The notes: a model not told the origin generated them from the sequence alone. A stretch of DNA of 64,000 nt from Maridesulfovibrio zosterae DSM 11974 (GCF_000425265.1 NZ_KE384342.1:399528-463527); one strand, 5' to 3'; shown: positions 35,673 through 44,935, numbered from the stretch's first letter. Made by a program: numbers and translations.

Positions 35673-36458
35673 ATGAATAAAAATAATATTTCTATCAGCA
35701 GAGTTCTTTCCACTTTTCTTGTTTTAGGATTTATTCTTCTCCCGCTAAGTCAGCTTATTCTTGGTTCAAATCTCTCAGAATTGACCGAGACCATTATGGA
35801 TACTGATGTTCGTGATTCCATCATCCGCAGTATGCTTTGTTCAGGTCTGGCCGCACTGATTTCATTTGTTATAGGTACACCTTTTGCGTATTTGCTTGCA
35901 CGCAAGGATTTTCGGGGCAAGGGATTAATTGAGTCTATTGTTGATCTTCCGATTATGATACCTCACCCCGTAATCGGTATTGCTTTACTCAGTATTGCTG
36001 GACGTAATCATTGGATAGGTCAGCATCTGCTGCAGGCTGGAATTCGTATTATGGGGACCTCAACAGGTATTGTGGCCGTACTGCTTTTTGTAGGTCTGCC
36101 TTTCTATATTAATGCAGCCAGAGATGGCTTTTCAGCTGTGCCGGAGAGACTTGAAAAAGCTTCTAGAACACTTGGGGCAAGCAGGTCTCAAACGTTTGTA
36201 CGTGTAACCTTTCCTCTTGCATGGCGTTCTCTTTTGACCGGAATGATTATGTGTATGGCTAGGGCATTAAGCGAATTCGGTGCAGTCGTTATAGTCGCAT
36301 ATCATCCCATGGTTGCACCTGTTCTAATGTATGAGAGATTTACCGCCTATGGGCTCGCATATTCCCGTCCTGTCGCAATCTGGCTTATTTTTCTATCACT
36401 TATTTTGTTTGCCGCATTGCGGATTCTATCCCGTGGGCTAAGGGGAGATAACGTATGA
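35673..36458 (+). CDS. wtpB: Tungstate/molybdate ABC transporter, permease
   Basis: Inner-membrane channel of the transporter, 261 residues with five to six hydrophobic helices. The EAA loop that docks to the ATPase is clear (EKASRTLGASRSQTFVRVTF), followed by the ALSEFGAVVIVA segment common to the ModB/CysT/WtpB group. The ATG at 35673 has no recognisable SD and lies 14 bases after the hairpin, so its translation may be low. The stop overlaps the start of wtpC by four bases (ATGA), indicating coupling of the last two genes. Confidence 0.9.
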   Translation: MNKNNISISRVLSTFLVLGFILLPLSQLILGSNLSELTETIMDTDVRDSIIRSMLCSGLAALISFVIGTPFAYLLARKDFRGKGLIESIVDLPIMIPHPVIGIALLSIAGRNHWIGQHLLQAGIRIMGTSTGIVAVLLFVGLPFYINAARDGFSAVPERLEKASRTLGASRSQTFVRVTFPLAWRSLLTGMIMCMARALSEFGAVVIVAYHPMVAPVLMYERFTAYGLAYSRPVAIWLIFLSLILFAALRILSRGLRGDNV

Positions 36459-37486
36459 TTTCAATAGAACATTTAAAAGTTCAACTGCCTGGATTCGCTC
36501 TTGAAGATATTAGTCTGCATATTGCCGAAGGAGATTTTTTTACTCTCTTGGGTCCAACGGGGTCCGGTAAATCTGTGCTGCTGGAGACAATGGCTGGATT
36601 AGTTCCTGTTACGTCAGGTAAAATTAAAGTAGCTGGTACTGATATCACTGGATTTGCTCCAGAAAAACGTGGTCTGTCGATTGTTTATCAGGACTATGCT
36701 TTGTTTCCTCATTTAACTGTTATGAGTAATATTGTTTTTGGTGCCAGATATAAGAGTATTAACGCGGCTGATGCAAAATCTAAAGCGTATGAATTATCTG
36801 AAATGCTCAATATTTCACATCTACTGGAGCGCACCCCTAGACATTTATCTGGAGGGGAGCGGCAAAGAACTGCAATTGCGCGAGCATTACTTGTTGATCC
36901 AGCTGTTCTCTTACTAGATGAGCCTCTTTCAGCTCTTGATCCTTCCTTTCGTCAAGAGGTACAGGATTTACTTAAATCTATTCATAAAGAAACAGGAATT
37001 ACTTTTGTTATGGTAACCCATGATTTTGATGAGGCTCTTTACCTTGCAAATAACGGGGCTATAATCAAAAACGGTACTCTCATCCGTAAAGGGGCCATAA
37101 GAGATATTTTTAATTCACCGGGCTCAAAGTTTGTGGCTGATTTTGTTGGAATGACAAATATTTATGCCTGTAAGCCTGAAAGTGGGTGCGTTAAACTGAG
37201 TGATCTAACTTTAAATTGTGTAGAATCAGCGGATGGGGCATGTTCTTTAGCTTTCAGGCCTGAAGAAGTTCTTGTTGGGCGTGAAGTCAATAATGTTCAG
37301 GATAATGCTTTTAAAACGATAGTTAAAAGCATTACTATCGGTGGATTTCATGCACGTGTAACTCTTGAATATGCTGACTTTGAAATCAATGCTCTTGTCC
37401 CTCGTAAAATGATCAGAAATGGTGAACTGGATCCAGGCATGAAAGTTGCCACCGCAATTCCCTCTCAAAGTATTCATTTGTTTTAA
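36455..37486 (+). CDS. wtpC: Tungstate/molybdate ABC transporter, ATP-binding protein
   Basis: ATPase that drives uptake with WtpB, 343 residues. All ABC motifs are present: Walker A GPTGSGKS, Q-loop YQDYALFPH, signature LSGGERQR, Walker B VLLLDEPLSALD and the His switch VMVTHDFDEA. A C-terminal domain of about 110 residues (from near 235) is TOBE-like and may bind oxyanion for feedback. It overlaps wtpB by four bases. The gene meets the minus-strand DMT transporter tail to tail 44 bases on, without an obvious terminator hairpin. Confidence 0.9.
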   Translation: MISIEHLKVQLPGFALEDISLHIAEGDFFTLLGPTGSGKSVLLETMAGLVPVTSGKIKVAGTDITGFAPEKRGLSIVYQDYALFPHLTVMSNIVFGARYKSINAADAKSKAYELSEMLNISHLLERTPRHLSGGERQRTAIARALLVDPAVLLLDEPLSALDPSFRQEVQDLLKSIHKETGITFVMVTHDFDEALYLANNGAIIKNGTLIRKGAIRDIFNSPGSKFVADFVGMTNIYACKPESGCVKLSDLTLNCVESADGACSLAFRPEEVLVGREVNNVQDNAFKTIVKSITIGGFHARVTLEYADFEINALVPRKMIRNGELDPGMKVATAIPSQSIHLF

Positions 37487-37529
37487 GCTTGTTTCTGTCC
37501 TTCTATTTTTAATCTTATCGTTTTTATAT

Positions 37530-38417
37530 TTATACCTTTTTTCTAATCTGTTGAATAATATTTCCGGCAATAATGAAGATCAGTCCTGCTAGCGTGGATG
37601 GAAGTATTTTTTCACCAAGGATGAAGTGGATCAGGATTAAAGAAAGAAACGGTGACAGGAATATCAGATTGCTGACACGTGAAGCTTTTTCTGTGAGTTT
37701 TAGTGCCTTAAGCCAAAGCGCAAAGGTTATGCCCATTTCAAATAATCCGACATAGGCCGCGGACAGGATGGCAGTTAACTCTATTGGAGGAGGTCCTGAG
37801 AATATTAGCATGGCAATTGTAACTAATGGTATTCCCAGACAGAAATTTAGGAAAAGTCCGATGAGTGGATCTGTGTCGCTTTTTGTATTTAAGATCCAGT
37901 ATAACGCCCAGATTATGGTGCTCAATAAAGCTAAAAAAACACCGTATCCGCTGCTGAACTCTATATGAAGTAGATCGCCATGTGTGGATATTACAACAAC
38001 TCCAAGATAGCTGGTTAAAATAGCCAGCAGTTCCCGGGCGGTCATTTTTTGTTTCAGCAAAGGGATTGACAGCAGAGATAACGTAATGGCCCACGTGTAG
38101 TTAATGGCCTGTGCTTCCTGTGCAGGGAGAAGAGCGTAGGCTTTAAATAATACTATATAGTAGAAAAATGGATTAAGTAATCCTAGCATGCTGTTTTTAA
38201 AAAGCTCTTTTGGGCTCATCTGAGTTATTAAGCTGATTTTTTTTTGTACGGCTAGAATGACGAATAAGGATAAAGTTGAGAAAAGAACAGCGTAAAACAG
38301 TAAATGCAGTGGTTCCATGTAGGAGAGGGCAATCTTGAATGCTGATGCAACTGTTGACCAGATCAGAACTGCAGATAGACCATAAATGTACGCTAGCTTT
38401 TGGTTATGCTGCTGCAT
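37530..38417 (-). CDS. DMT superfamily transporter, EamA type
   Basis: A 295-residue inner-membrane protein with ten predicted helices arranged as two EamA repeats (about 10-140 and 150-290); the first repeat starts LAYIYGLSAVLIWSTVASAFKI without the leader M. Family members export amino acids or metabolites or import small solutes; the substrate is not readable. It is monocistronic, and its start is 211 bases from the divergent beta-CASP nuclease gene. The SD on the minus strand is GGAGG. Confidence 0.85.
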   Translation of the reverse strand: MQQHNQKLAYIYGLSAVLIWSTVASAFKIALSYMEPLHLLFYAVLFSTLSLFVILAVQKKISLITQMSPKELFKNSMLGLLNPFFYYIVLFKAYALLPAQEAQAINYTWAITLSLLSIPLLKQKMTARELLAILTSYLGVVVISTHGDLLHIEFSSGYGVFLALLSTIIWALYWILNTKSDTDPLIGLFLNFCLGIPLVTIAMLIFSGPPPIELTAILSAAYVGLFEMGITFALWLKALKLTEKASRVSNLIFLSPFLSLILIHFILGEKILPSTLAGLIFIIAGNIIQQIRKKV

Positions 38418-38546
38418 TGTGAAAACCTCCAGAAGAGTTGGTTCGATTGAAAACGATAATATTTTATATAGATTTCGTAGTCTGACGGTGTTGCCTGAAA
38501 TTCATTATTGATGCATGTAACAGTGCATTAGAACTATCAAAAAATT

Positions 38547-38559
38547 AATGATAATGATA
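38547..38559. promoter_or_regulatory. Fur-box-like AATGATAATGATA
   Basis: Resembles two direct GATAAT-type hexamers of a Fur site but lacks the inverted third unit. It lies in the divergent region between the EamA transporter and the beta-CASP nuclease. A weak candidate. Confidence 0.25.
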
Positions 38560-38560
38560 G

Positions 38561-38600
38561 CCTGAAAAGGCGCATACGATAAATATGTACCCTTTTCAGG
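38561..38600 (+). other. Inverted repeat before the beta-CASP nuclease gene
   Basis: CCTGAAAAGG (38561-38570) and CCTTTTCAGG (38591-38600) are perfect arms with a 20-base loop, 28 bases before the start codon. There is no U-run, so it is probably a leader hairpin or an operator. The downstream gene encodes a putative RNA-processing nuclease, so feedback on its own leader is conceivable. Confidence 0.45.
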
Positions 38601-38628
38601 GGCTCCGTTGAAAAAAATTGGAGGGTAA

Positions 38629-40236
38629 ATGAAAATTACTTTTATGGGTGCGGCTAAAACTGTTACAGGTTCATGCTATATTATTGAAACTGACAAAGTC
38701 AGGTTTGCAGTAGACTGTGGATTGCATCAGGGTAATGCTGAAATTGAAAAACGTAACCGCGCAATAAGTGATTACCGGCCCAAGGAATTAGATTTTATCT
38801 TGATCACTCATGCTCATATTGATCATACAGGGCTGCTGCCAGCAGCAGTTAGACATGGGTTCAGTGGCCCCATTTACATGACTCAACCAACCCGTGATTT
38901 GCTTGATATTATGCTTCTTGATAGTGCTTTTATTCAGGAAATGGAGACAGAGTGGGCTAACAGGAAGCGTCTTCGTAAGGGACTTGCGCCAATTAATCCT
39001 ATTTATGAGCAGGAGGACGCTGCGGCAACGGTACCTATGATGCGCACTGTGCAGTATGGAGCAACATTCGAACCAGCTGAAGGAATTACAGTTAGTTTTC
39101 GTGATGCCGGGCATATTTTAGGGTCTGCATTTATTGAACTCTGGGTTAAAGAAGGCGGAGAAACCACTAAGGTTGTGTTTTCTGGAGATCTTGGACATAA
39201 AGATCAGCTTATTGTGCGCAATCCAAGTATTATTGAGAAGGCTGACTACCTGTTGATGGAGTCAACATACGGGGACCGTAATCATAAGGATGCCAGCAAC
39301 AGTCTTGCTGAACTTGCAGAGGCTATTAAATGGAGCTATTCGCAGGGCGGAAAAGTAGTTATTCCAGCTTTTGCTGTCGAGCGTTCTCAGCAGCTAATCT
39401 ATTCTTTGCGTTTGCTTTATGAAGATGGTCGGTTGCCTAAAGATATGCCGGTCTATCTGGACAGTCCTCTTGCCATTAGAGCTACTGAGGTTTTCAGAAA
39501 TCATCCCGAATTCTTTGATTTGGAAGCCAAAGAGATGCTTCATAATGGAGATGATCCTCTTTCGTTACCCAGTTTAAAATTTACCCTTGATACAGAGTCT
39601 TCACAGGCAATCAATAATACTGATGGCCCGGCGGTTATTATTTCTGCAAGCGGTATGGCTAACGCCGGCCGAATTAAGCATCATCTGCGCCATAATATAT
39701 GGAAAAAGAATGCCAGTATAGTTTTTGTGGGATATCAGGGGGTTGGCTCTCCTGGACGCAGAATTGTTAATGGTGCTGACAATATTACAATTTTTGGTGA
39801 AAAACTTAAAGTTGAAGCTAAAATTTTCACCATTAATGGCTTTTCAGGGCATGCCGGACAAGATGAAATGATTGAGTGGTTAAAAAACTTTGACAGTCCG
39901 GCCATGAAAGTCATATTGACCCACGGCGAGCCTAAAGGACAAAAAGTCCTTTCAGCACTAATTAAACAGAAACTTGGATATAAGGTTCATATTGCAGACT
40001 ATCGTGAAGAGCTTATGCTTGTTCCCGGCGGTGAGATACAGCCGGTAACACAAAGGAAAATTGTTCAGCAGAAGGTTGACTGGGATTATCTCCTTAAGGA
40101 TTCAGAACACTTGTTCGTGGAATTCAGAGATCGGCTTGATAAAGTTAAAGAACAGTCTTTCATTAACCAGACCGAACTGCGTGATAAGCTGCTTGATATC
40201 AATAGACAGGTTATAGAATTAATTTCGGAATTATAA
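38629..40236 (+). CDS. MBL-fold beta-CASP RNA nuclease
   Basis: A 535-residue cytoplasmic metallo-beta-lactamase protein of the CPSF73-like/YSH1 (COG1236) group. The metal motif THAHIDHTG is followed by DAGHILGSAF, FSGDLGHKD and MESTYGDR. The beta-CASP insertion lies in the middle (VVIPAFAVERSQQLIYSL, then VIISASGMANAGR), and the last His motif is FSGHAGQDE. An extra helical tail of about 70 residues ends the chain. These enzymes cut or trim RNA; the bacterial members are poorly studied. The start has GGAGGG. It is three bases from rsmD and probably in one operon with rsmD, coaD and miaA. Confidence 0.88.
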   Translation: MKITFMGAAKTVTGSCYIIETDKVRFAVDCGLHQGNAEIEKRNRAISDYRPKELDFILITHAHIDHTGLLPAAVRHGFSGPIYMTQPTRDLLDIMLLDSAFIQEMETEWANRKRLRKGLAPINPIYEQEDAAATVPMMRTVQYGATFEPAEGITVSFRDAGHILGSAFIELWVKEGGETTKVVFSGDLGHKDQLIVRNPSIIEKADYLLMESTYGDRNHKDASNSLAELAEAIKWSYSQGGKVVIPAFAVERSQQLIYSLRLLYEDGRLPKDMPVYLDSPLAIRATEVFRNHPEFFDLEAKEMLHNGDDPLSLPSLKFTLDTESSQAINNTDGPAVIISASGMANAGRIKHHLRHNIWKKNASIVFVGYQGVGSPGRRIVNGADNITIFGEKLKVEAKIFTINGFSGHAGQDEMIEWLKNFDSPAMKVILTHGEPKGQKVLSALIKQKLGYKVHIADYREELMLVPGGEIQPVTQRKIVQQKVDWDYLLKDSEHLFVEFRDRLDKVKEQSFINQTELRDKLLDINRQVIELISEL

Positions 40237-40239
40237 ATA

Positions 40240-40800
40240 ATGAGACTAATAAGCGGGAAATTCGGCGGCAGAGTTATAAAAACCGCCAGTGGTCCCGGAT
40301 ACCGTCCGGCTACATCTAAAGTACGACAGGCTATCTTTTCAATGTTGGAATCACGCGGTGTTGATTGGGATGGACTGCGTGTGGCGGACATGTTTGCCGG
40401 AAGTGGGTCCTTAGCAATTGAGGCTATCAGTAGAGGGGCGGACTATGCTCTTTTCGTAGAGAAAAATGGACGTGCCGCTTCACTAATTGGTGATAATTTA
40501 AAAGAACTTGGAGTTTCATCTAAGGAATATAAGGTGTTTAAAGCAGATTTATTTAATGTTCTGTCTAAAACCCCTGATAAACCATTTGATCTGATTTTTA
40601 TTGACCCTCCGTATGGATATGATTTGTTGCCCCGGGCTCTTGATGAGGTTCTTGAAAAGGGGTGGCTTTCTGAAGACGGATTTGTATTGGCAGAAGTCGA
40701 AGACAAGGTCGTACCACCTGTTTCAGAGCATGTGGACAGTCTCGATTTACTGGTGAACAAACTTTATGGTCAAACAAGGATATTATTATGGCAGAAGTAA
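40240..40800 (+). CDS. rsmD: 16S rRNA (guanine-N2)-methyltransferase RsmD
   Basis: Methylates G966 (E. coli numbering) of 16S rRNA using SAM. The 186-residue protein has the family N-terminus MRLISGKFGGR and RPATSKVRQAIFSML, a SAM motif VADMFAGSGSLAIEA and the catalytic FIDPPYGYD. It starts three bases after the nuclease stop and overlaps coaD by 13 bases, a conserved pairing in many bacteria. Confidence 0.93.
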   Translation: MRLISGKFGGRVIKTASGPGYRPATSKVRQAIFSMLESRGVDWDGLRVADMFAGSGSLAIEAISRGADYALFVEKNGRAASLIGDNLKELGVSSKEYKVFKADLFNVLSKTPDKPFDLIFIDPPYGYDLLPRALDEVLEKGWLSEDGFVLAEVEDKVVPPVSEHVDSLDLLVNKLYGQTRILLWQK

Positions 40801-41291
40801 AGCCGGTTACAGCAGTTTTTCCAGGAACTTTTGACCCGTTTACCCGTGGTCATTTTTCGTTAGTCATGCGTGGCATCAAGACTTTTAATAAAGTAATTGT
40901 TGCTGTTGCAGGAAGTACTTCCAAGAATTGTAAATTTTCTCTGGAAGAGCGTGTTGATATGGCTAAACGTATTTTTGAGCATCATCCACAGGTTGAAGTA
41001 GAGTCTTTTAGTGGGCTTTTGGTCCACTATGTTGAGAAGAGTCCTGCCAATGTTATCATGCGTGGTTTACGGGCGGTTTCTGATTTTGAATACGAATTCC
41101 AGATGGCTTTGATGAATAGGCGTCTTGATAACGAAATACAGACAGTCTTTTTGATGACAGATTACAAATGGATGTATTTAAGCTCAACCATTATTAAAGA
41201 TGTTGCTGTTAATGGTGGAGATATTAAGGGGCTGGTTCCGCGTCAGATCTATGACGAAGTGATTGAAAGGCTTACTTCTTCTGGAAAATAG
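40788..41291 (+). CDS. coaD: Phosphopantetheine adenylyltransferase
   Basis: Joins 4'-phosphopantetheine and ATP to make dephospho-CoA, the penultimate step of CoA synthesis. The 167-residue length is typical. The nucleotidyltransferase motif is FPGTFDPFTRGH (T/HxGH), and the C-terminal partner is YLSSTIIKDVA. The ATG lies inside the end of rsmD with AGGA nine bases upstream, so it should be translationally coupled. Confidence 0.95.
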   Translation: MAEVKPVTAVFPGTFDPFTRGHFSLVMRGIKTFNKVIVAVAGSTSKNCKFSLEERVDMAKRIFEHHPQVEVESFSGLLVHYVEKSPANVIMRGLRAVSDFEYEFQMALMNRRLDNEIQTVFLMTDYKWMYLSSTIIKDVAVNGGDIKGLVPRQIYDEVIERLTSSGK

Positions 41292-41292
41292 A

Positions 41293-42225
41293 ATGAATCA
41301 GCGCAGACCTATTGTATGCATACTCGGTCCAACCGGTGCAGGTAAAACAGCTACTTCTCTTGGAATGGCTAAACGTTTTTCTATCCGGGTAATTAATTTT
41401 GATTCCCGGCAGGTTTATGCTGATTTTCCGGTAATAACTGCACAGCCCAGTGATGAAGAAAGAGCAGTCTGTCCACATGAATTGTATGGTTTTCTGTCGG
41501 CAACGGAAGTTTTGAATGCTGCCGGTTTTGTTGCTCTTGCGAAGAATAAGATTGAAGAAACAGCCTTGAGTGAACTTCCTGTTTTGGTGGGAGGGACTGG
41601 CATGTATCTGCAAAGCCTGACATCCGGTCTTGCTCCGATTCCTGATATTCCAGATGAAATCAGGGAGCGGATAAGGAAAAGAGCGGAAGAGGAAGGCGGT
41701 CCGGCTCTCTATGCTGAACTTGAAGAAGTTGACCCGGAGTATTGCAAGCGGACTCATCCAAACAATCGCCAGCGTAATGCCCGGGCATTAGAGGTTTATG
41801 AAGCTACAGGTAAGAATTTCACATGGTGGCATAGTCGGGAAGTTCCTCCTTCTCCTTATAATTTTTTAAAAATAGGGATTAAGGTTGAACTTGATGAATT
41901 GACTCCGCTTCTTAATTTGAGGATTAATACAATGCTTGAATCCGGTGCCGTTGAAGAAGCTCGCAAGGCTTGGGCAAACTGTCCTGACGAAAATGCTCCG
42001 GGTTGGACAGGGATCGGCTGTGTTGAATTGCTCAATTATATTAAAGGTGAAATTAGTTTGGAAGAAGCAAGGCTGCTGTGGGCTAAAAATACCAGAGCTT
42101 ATGCTAAAAGGCAGCTTACCTGGTTCAAACGTGAGAAAGATATTAAGTGGTTTGCCCCTGAAGAGTATGAGCAGGCTGTAAACTTTACTGAGCAATGGCT
42201 TGCGGATTGTGGCTGGGAAGGATAA
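41293..42225 (+). CDS. miaA: tRNA dimethylallyltransferase
   Basis: Adds a dimethylallyl group to A37 of tRNAs reading UNN codons. From ATG 41293 it is 310 residues: Walker A GPTGAGKTAT, the DSRQVY motif, VGGTGMYLQSL, and the tRNA-contact region NNRQRNARALEVY. It begins one base after the coaD stop; an upstream TTG (41263) would overlap coaD by 29 bases and add ten residues, and I consider it less likely. Confidence 0.94.
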   Translation: MNQRRPIVCILGPTGAGKTATSLGMAKRFSIRVINFDSRQVYADFPVITAQPSDEERAVCPHELYGFLSATEVLNAAGFVALAKNKIEETALSELPVLVGGTGMYLQSLTSGLAPIPDIPDEIRERIRKRAEEEGGPALYAELEEVDPEYCKRTHPNNRQRNARALEVYEATGKNFTWWHSREVPPSPYNFLKIGIKVELDELTPLLNLRINTMLESGAVEEARKAWANCPDENAPGWTGIGCVELLNYIKGEISLEEARLLWAKNTRAYAKRQLTWFKREKDIKWFAPEEYEQAVNFTEQWLADCGWEG

Positions 42226-42273
42226 AGATTTTTCAGCAAGATTAACTGCAAATTATCATTCTGGAATTAAAAA

Positions 42274-43299
42274 ATGAGATTATTCACAATTTGTGCGCTG
42301 TTTATCGTGTTGGTATTTTCCAGCGTAGCTTTTGCCGAATCCATGGATATAAATAGTGGCAATGGTTTTGGTGGACTTGTAACTACAGAAGGTGGCAGCA
42401 AGGTTAATTGGGGAAATGGTTTAGTTGCAGCAACTTCTGAAGTTCTTCCCATGCAGGATTCTCTTGATCCCGTACGCACACGAGCTCTGGCCGTAAGGCA
42501 GGGCGGTGTAGAGTCCCGTAAGATGTTGCTTGACAGCGTGCTTTCACTCCGACTCACTGACGACGTAAGTGTTGCTTCCAATTTTAAAGATGACCTTAAA
42601 ACCATGAACTCTTTACGTGGATTTGTTCAGAATTCTTTGCTTGCAACTGCGTTAGTTGATTCTGGAGCAGTAGAAGTAACGGCCTCACTTAATCTTCATG
42701 ATGGTCTTTCATCTATAATTATTCCGCCTACGATTCCTTTTCTTTCAGGCATTCCACCGACTATTTCCGGCAAGCACAGTGACAGTTCGGACGTTGCTGG
42801 AACTGAAAATATAGAAGTGTATGAGGATAAGGCTGCTATAAGTAGCGGAGTAATCATTGATGCTAGAGGCCTTGAAATTAGTCCCGTTTTGTTACCAATT
42901 ATTTATGATGGTAAAGGCGTTGGTGTATACGGCCCATTTGCTGTTAGCAGAGATTCGACTTTAAAATACGGCATGGTTTCCTATGTGACCGATATTTCAA
43001 CTGAAGCCGTTCGTTCACGGGTTGGTAATTTCCCCTTGATAGTTAAGCCTGTAAATACACAAGGAAGCAATAAGAGTAATCTTATTTTGTCTTTGGTTGA
43101 CGGTTCAAAAATGCGGGGCGTTTTAAAGCGTAAATCCGTAAGTGAAAAGTGTGCTGTTGTTGTATTGGTCGACAGCCCATTGATAAATGCTGGAATGCAG
43201 GAACAGGTGGCTCCTGATGATGCTTTAAAGGCTGGAGCTGAAAATGAAATTTTGGAAGACTCTCTGGGTGAAAAAAAAGTCGTTTCGGATCAGCAATAA
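42274..43299 (+). CDS. Secreted protein with LPP20-like region
   Basis: A 341-residue protein with a clean signal peptide (about 1-21, ending AFAE) and no lipobox. The segment around 70-140 (TRALAVRQGGVESRKMLLDS, then SLRGFVQNSL and GAVEVTASLNL) resembles LPP20/FlgT-N domains, which occur in flagellar or envelope assembly proteins. The rest is not recognisable. It stands 48 bases after miaA, and a second secreted protein of similar flavour follows at 24 bases, so the two are probably co-expressed and may act together in the periplasm. Function unknown. Confidence 0.7.
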   Translation: MRLFTICALFIVLVFSSVAFAESMDINSGNGFGGLVTTEGGSKVNWGNGLVAATSEVLPMQDSLDPVRTRALAVRQGGVESRKMLLDSVLSLRLTDDVSVASNFKDDLKTMNSLRGFVQNSLLATALVDSGAVEVTASLNLHDGLSSIIIPPTIPFLSGIPPTISGKHSDSSDVAGTENIEVYEDKAAISSGVIIDARGLEISPVLLPIIYDGKGVGVYGPFAVSRDSTLKYGMVSYVTDISTEAVRSRVGNFPLIVKPVNTQGSNKSNLILSLVDGSKMRGVLKRKSVSEKCAVVVLVDSPLINAGMQEQVAPDDALKAGAENEILEDSLGEKKVVSDQQ

Positions 43300-43323
43300 A
43301 CTAACACGGACTGGAGTTACAAG

Positions 43324-44283
43324 TTGACTTTCTATATCGATATAAAGAAGTTTCTTTTGGTTATTCTTGCAGTTATGATTGCTGGTTCAGCAGTTCCAGC
43401 CTACGCAGTAAAGGTTCAAATTTTTAAGACAGCTGATCCTGAGCAGAAAGTTGCAGTACGGACTTTGCGTGATGAAGCTGTTTCAGAGGCTTTTGCTCAG
43501 GCTTTGCTTTCTGAATCTATACGCATGATTCCAGGATCACTTTCACCTGAAAGAACCGAAGCTCTTAAGGTTGCCTTTGGAAAGCATTATGAGGAATATA
43601 TTTCCGGTTATAAAGATATGGATGTAAAGCAGGATAAAGAAGGTATTTCCGTAAGTATCGACGTTAATATCAATCGTAAGTCGCTTCGAGACGTACTGAG
43701 AAAGATGGGATTATTTGCAGCCGAAGACAGCACGGTTGAAACTATGATCAATATTTCAAATGGTAAATATCCTCTAAATAAAGATCAGCAGGTTAAGCAG
43801 GATGCAGAAATTTTAAGCCTCATGAATCTTTATGCTCTTCAGAATGCGACAGTAGGGTCGGAAAATGAGAATATAGTAACTTTTTCGGTGCAGCATGTTA
43901 GCAGAAAACGCTGGCGTGGTGAGTTGAAGTCCGTTTCCGGTTCATGGAGTGATTCAGGGCCTAGTATGGAAATTGTCTGGCGCAATCTGTGGGAAAAGTA
44001 TTACGGGAAACAGACTGCCGGAGAAGTTATGAATCCCAAAGCTGTACTTGTAGTAAGCGGCTGGTTTAATCCTGAAGGTGTTCTTGAGTTTGGACGTAAG
44101 CTTAAGACTTGGGATTCTGCAGCCCAGGAAGTTAAGCTTCTTGATGTGGAAATGAAACCAACGGTGGTTTCTGCAAGTTGGTCTCTGGAAGTGTCAGACC
44201 AGTGGGTACTCAGAAGTTATCTTAATGACTACCTCCCTCCAAGAGGGCTGACTTTCAGCATTGAAGGTCTTACTGGCGAGTAG
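43324..44283 (+). CDS. Secreted protein of unknown function, FlgT-N/DUF2066-like start
   Basis: A 319-residue protein with an N-terminal signal sequence (about 1-27, ending AYAV). Its N-terminal domain (about 30-135) begins with a strand and a helix rich in Ala (LRDEAVSEAFAQALLSESIR) and continues with SGYKDMDVKQD and a beta strand, loosely like the DUF2066/FlgT-N fold. The C-terminal part (about 175-319) has beta strands and conserved-looking Trp residues but no motif I know. Start is TTG, with GGAG seven bases before it. It is followed 14 bases on by pgsA. Envelope maintenance is a guess from location. Confidence 0.68.
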   Translation: MTFYIDIKKFLLVILAVMIAGSAVPAYAVKVQIFKTADPEQKVAVRTLRDEAVSEAFAQALLSESIRMIPGSLSPERTEALKVAFGKHYEEYISGYKDMDVKQDKEGISVSIDVNINRKSLRDVLRKMGLFAAEDSTVETMINISNGKYPLNKDQQVKQDAEILSLMNLYALQNATVGSENENIVTFSVQHVSRKRWRGELKSVSGSWSDSGPSMEIVWRNLWEKYYGKQTAGEVMNPKAVLVVSGWFNPEGVLEFGRKLKTWDSAAQEVKLLDVEMKPTVVSASWSLEVSDQWVLRSYLNDYLPPRGLTFSIEGLTGE

Positions 44284-44297
44284 CAAAAGAAGGTGCT

Positions 44298-44864
44298 GTG
44301 CCTAGTAATAAAATCTGGACCTTACCTAATCTGATAACTCTTTTTAGGGTATTATTGACACCGGGATTTGTAATTGCATATCTCGATCAGAATTTTTTTG
44401 TAGCTTTGATCTTATTTATAATTGCGGGTTTTTCTGATGCTTTGGATGGTTTTCTGGCCCGGGTTCTTGATCAACGATCTGAATTCGGCTCAATGATAGA
44501 TCCTCTTGCAGACAAAATTTTGCTGATTACTTCTTTTCTCTGTCTTTCCGCTCAAGGCTACATCTCCAATTGGCTTACCGTTTTGGTTATTTCCCGTGAT
44601 ATGATCATTGTTGGGGGGCTTAGCCTGCTTAAGTTTTATGGTGCGAACGTAGAGAAAAAAATATCTCCGCTCTGGAGCAGCAAGTTTACCACAGCTTTGC
44701 AACTTTTAGTTGTTTTTATGGTTCTTTGCCGTCTTGCTTTTGGGGTTAATCTTTATTTTATACAAGCAAAAGCTGAGTTTCTTACAGCCTTTTTTACACT
44801 TATTTCTGGAGCCATATATCTAAGAAAAGGTATGGCCATGTTCAACGAGATTGAGGCAAAATAA
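44298..44864 (+). CDS. pgsA: CDP-alcohol phosphatidyltransferase, PgsA-like
   Basis: Most likely CDP-diacylglycerol-glycerol-3-phosphate 3-phosphatidyltransferase, the committed step of phosphatidylglycerol synthesis, in the inner membrane. The 188-residue protein has four to five helices and the complete CDP-alcohol signature from DALDGFLAR to GSMIDPLADKIL (D-x2-DG-x2-AR-x8-G-x3-D-x3-D). The start is GTG with AGAAGG upstream. Other CDP-alcohol transferases share the motif, so the exact head group is inferred from size and the single-gene context. Confidence 0.87.
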   Translation: MPSNKIWTLPNLITLFRVLLTPGFVIAYLDQNFFVALILFIIAGFSDALDGFLARVLDQRSEFGSMIDPLADKILLITSFLCLSAQGYISNWLTVLVISRDMIIVGGLSLLKFYGANVEKKISPLWSSKFTTALQLLVVFMVLCRLAFGVNLYFIQAKAEFLTAFFTLISGAIYLRKGMAMFNEIEAK

Positions 44865-44866
44865 AA

Positions 44867-44897
44867 ACCCCAGTCAATTTTTTTAGACTGAGGTTTT
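44867..44897. terminator. Terminator between pgsA and tatA
   Basis: ACCCCAGTC (44867-44875) pairs with GACTGAGGT (44886-44894) with one mismatch, followed by TTTTG on the right and preceded by AAAAA on the left. It can serve both convergent genes. Confidence 0.75.
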
Positions 44898-44935
44898 GTA
44901 TAAAGTCTTCGTTAATTGAAAACTTTGAGAGCTGA

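Noticed and set aside
43324-44864. PEP-CTERM target candidates among secreted proteins in the window
   Set aside because: None of the secreted proteins seen ends in a motif, membrane helix and basic tail.
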